Part shown: positions 63,809-64,000 of the stretch, in pieces
Position numbering within the stretch: the stretch's first letter is position 1
Layout: each line of letters opens with the position of its first letter
NCBI RefSeq assembly: GCF_947331465.1
Contig: NZ_CAMZOK010000001.1
Span: forward strand, 868,001 to 932,000
Length of the DNA stretch: 64,000 nucleotides
Direction of reading: 5' to 3'
From: Shimia sp. Alg240-R146
GTDB lineage: Bacteria; Pseudomonadota; Alphaproteobacteria; Rhodobacterales; Rhodobacteraceae
Made by a program: the position numbers and the translations under genes
The notes under the pieces: model-generated
Databases searched by the model: none
Told to the model about the DNA's origin: nothing
Seen by the model: only the letters and a program-made list of their open reading frames with translations

Positions 63809-64000
63809 TGGCCAGCGCTCCTTCGAGGTCGCGGCCCATATAGGCCTCTTGCACCACATCCGATGCCATCACTTCGGCGGGTGCGCCGTCTGCGGCCAGT
63901 GCACCGTTGTGCAGCACGATGATGCGGTCAGCTAGCGTGCGGATCACGTCCATCTTGTGCTCCACCAAAAGGATCGAGCGATCTTTGCGGTGTTTCAGAT
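63801..64000 (-). CDS. livG: ABC transporter ATPase LivG, C-terminal part (partial)
   Basis: The window ends within this gene. The visible 66 residues read SILLVEHKMDVIRTLADRIIVLHNGALAADG and then AYMG, the C-terminal end of a LivG-type ATPase with the switch His in LVEHKMD. Its stop (63801-63803) overlaps the livF start by 8 bases, so the two ATPases are translated together. Confidence 0.9.
   Translation of the reverse strand, partial: LKHRKDRSILLVEHKMDVIRTLADRIIVLHNGALAADGAPAEVMASDVVQEAYMGRDLEGALANV

Overview
The window looks like chromosomal DNA of a marine Roseobacter-group alphaproteobacterium (Rhodobacterales). Supporting signs are the moderately high GC, an alphaproteobacterial SOS box (GAAC-N7-GAAC read on the + strand), DUF2794, a DUF374 acyltransferase, two RTX-type calcium-binding proteins, a Roseobacter-type putative rhamnosyltransferase, and glutathione-dependent formaldehyde oxidation genes. 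This placement is inferred from gene content. I saw no rRNA operon, prophage, insertion sequence or CRISPR array.

Left half (about 1-32 kb): this is the translation/transcription backbone secE-nusG, rplK-rplA, rplJ-rplL, rpoB-rpoC and rpsL-rpsG-fusA-tuf, all on the + strand. It is broken at module ends by accessory genes. A flavin-dependent halogenase-like gene and an unknown gene sit between nusG and rplK. A hybrid sensor kinase, a polyamine-type binding protein and an RTX protein sit between rplA and rplJ. A YkuD_2-like protein lies between rplL and rpoB, and DUF4265, EamA and a glycosyltransferase lie between rpoC and rpsL. Intrinsic terminators follow nusG, rplA, rplL, rpoC and tuf. Upstream of secE are the 3' part of a UDP-sulfoquinovose synthase gene, a processive-type GT2 membrane glycosyltransferase, and two small membrane proteins that share an ungapped two-helix domain.

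Middle (32-49 kb): single genes and short operons. These are a TPR protein, a DUF374 acyltransferase, tRNA-Trp (not next to secE), ZapE, transporters (two MFS including one further right, two EamA in total, one AEC), an ornithine cyclodeaminase/HAD pair, a GDPD, a YaiI protein, and the formaldehyde pair (FDH and S-formylglutathione hydrolase). A TetR regulator lies divergent to the AEC transporter. There are also a vWA protein, an I78 inhibitor lipoprotein, cytochrome c', and imuB directly behind an SOS box but without imuA or dnaE2.

Right end (49-64 kb): DUF2794, then a three-gene operon of leucyl aminopeptidase, NlpC/P60 and ureohydrolase that looks like intracellular muropeptide or peptide turnover. 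A small helical protein follows, then an 815-bp gap that holds an overlooked 35-45 aa gene with its own terminator and a possible small RNA. Next come DUF4139, a second RTX-type protein, asd, an MFS transporter, a DUF3095 protein that keeps class III cyclase metal aspartates, and the livGFHM branched-chain amino acid-type ABC transporter, cut off by the window end.
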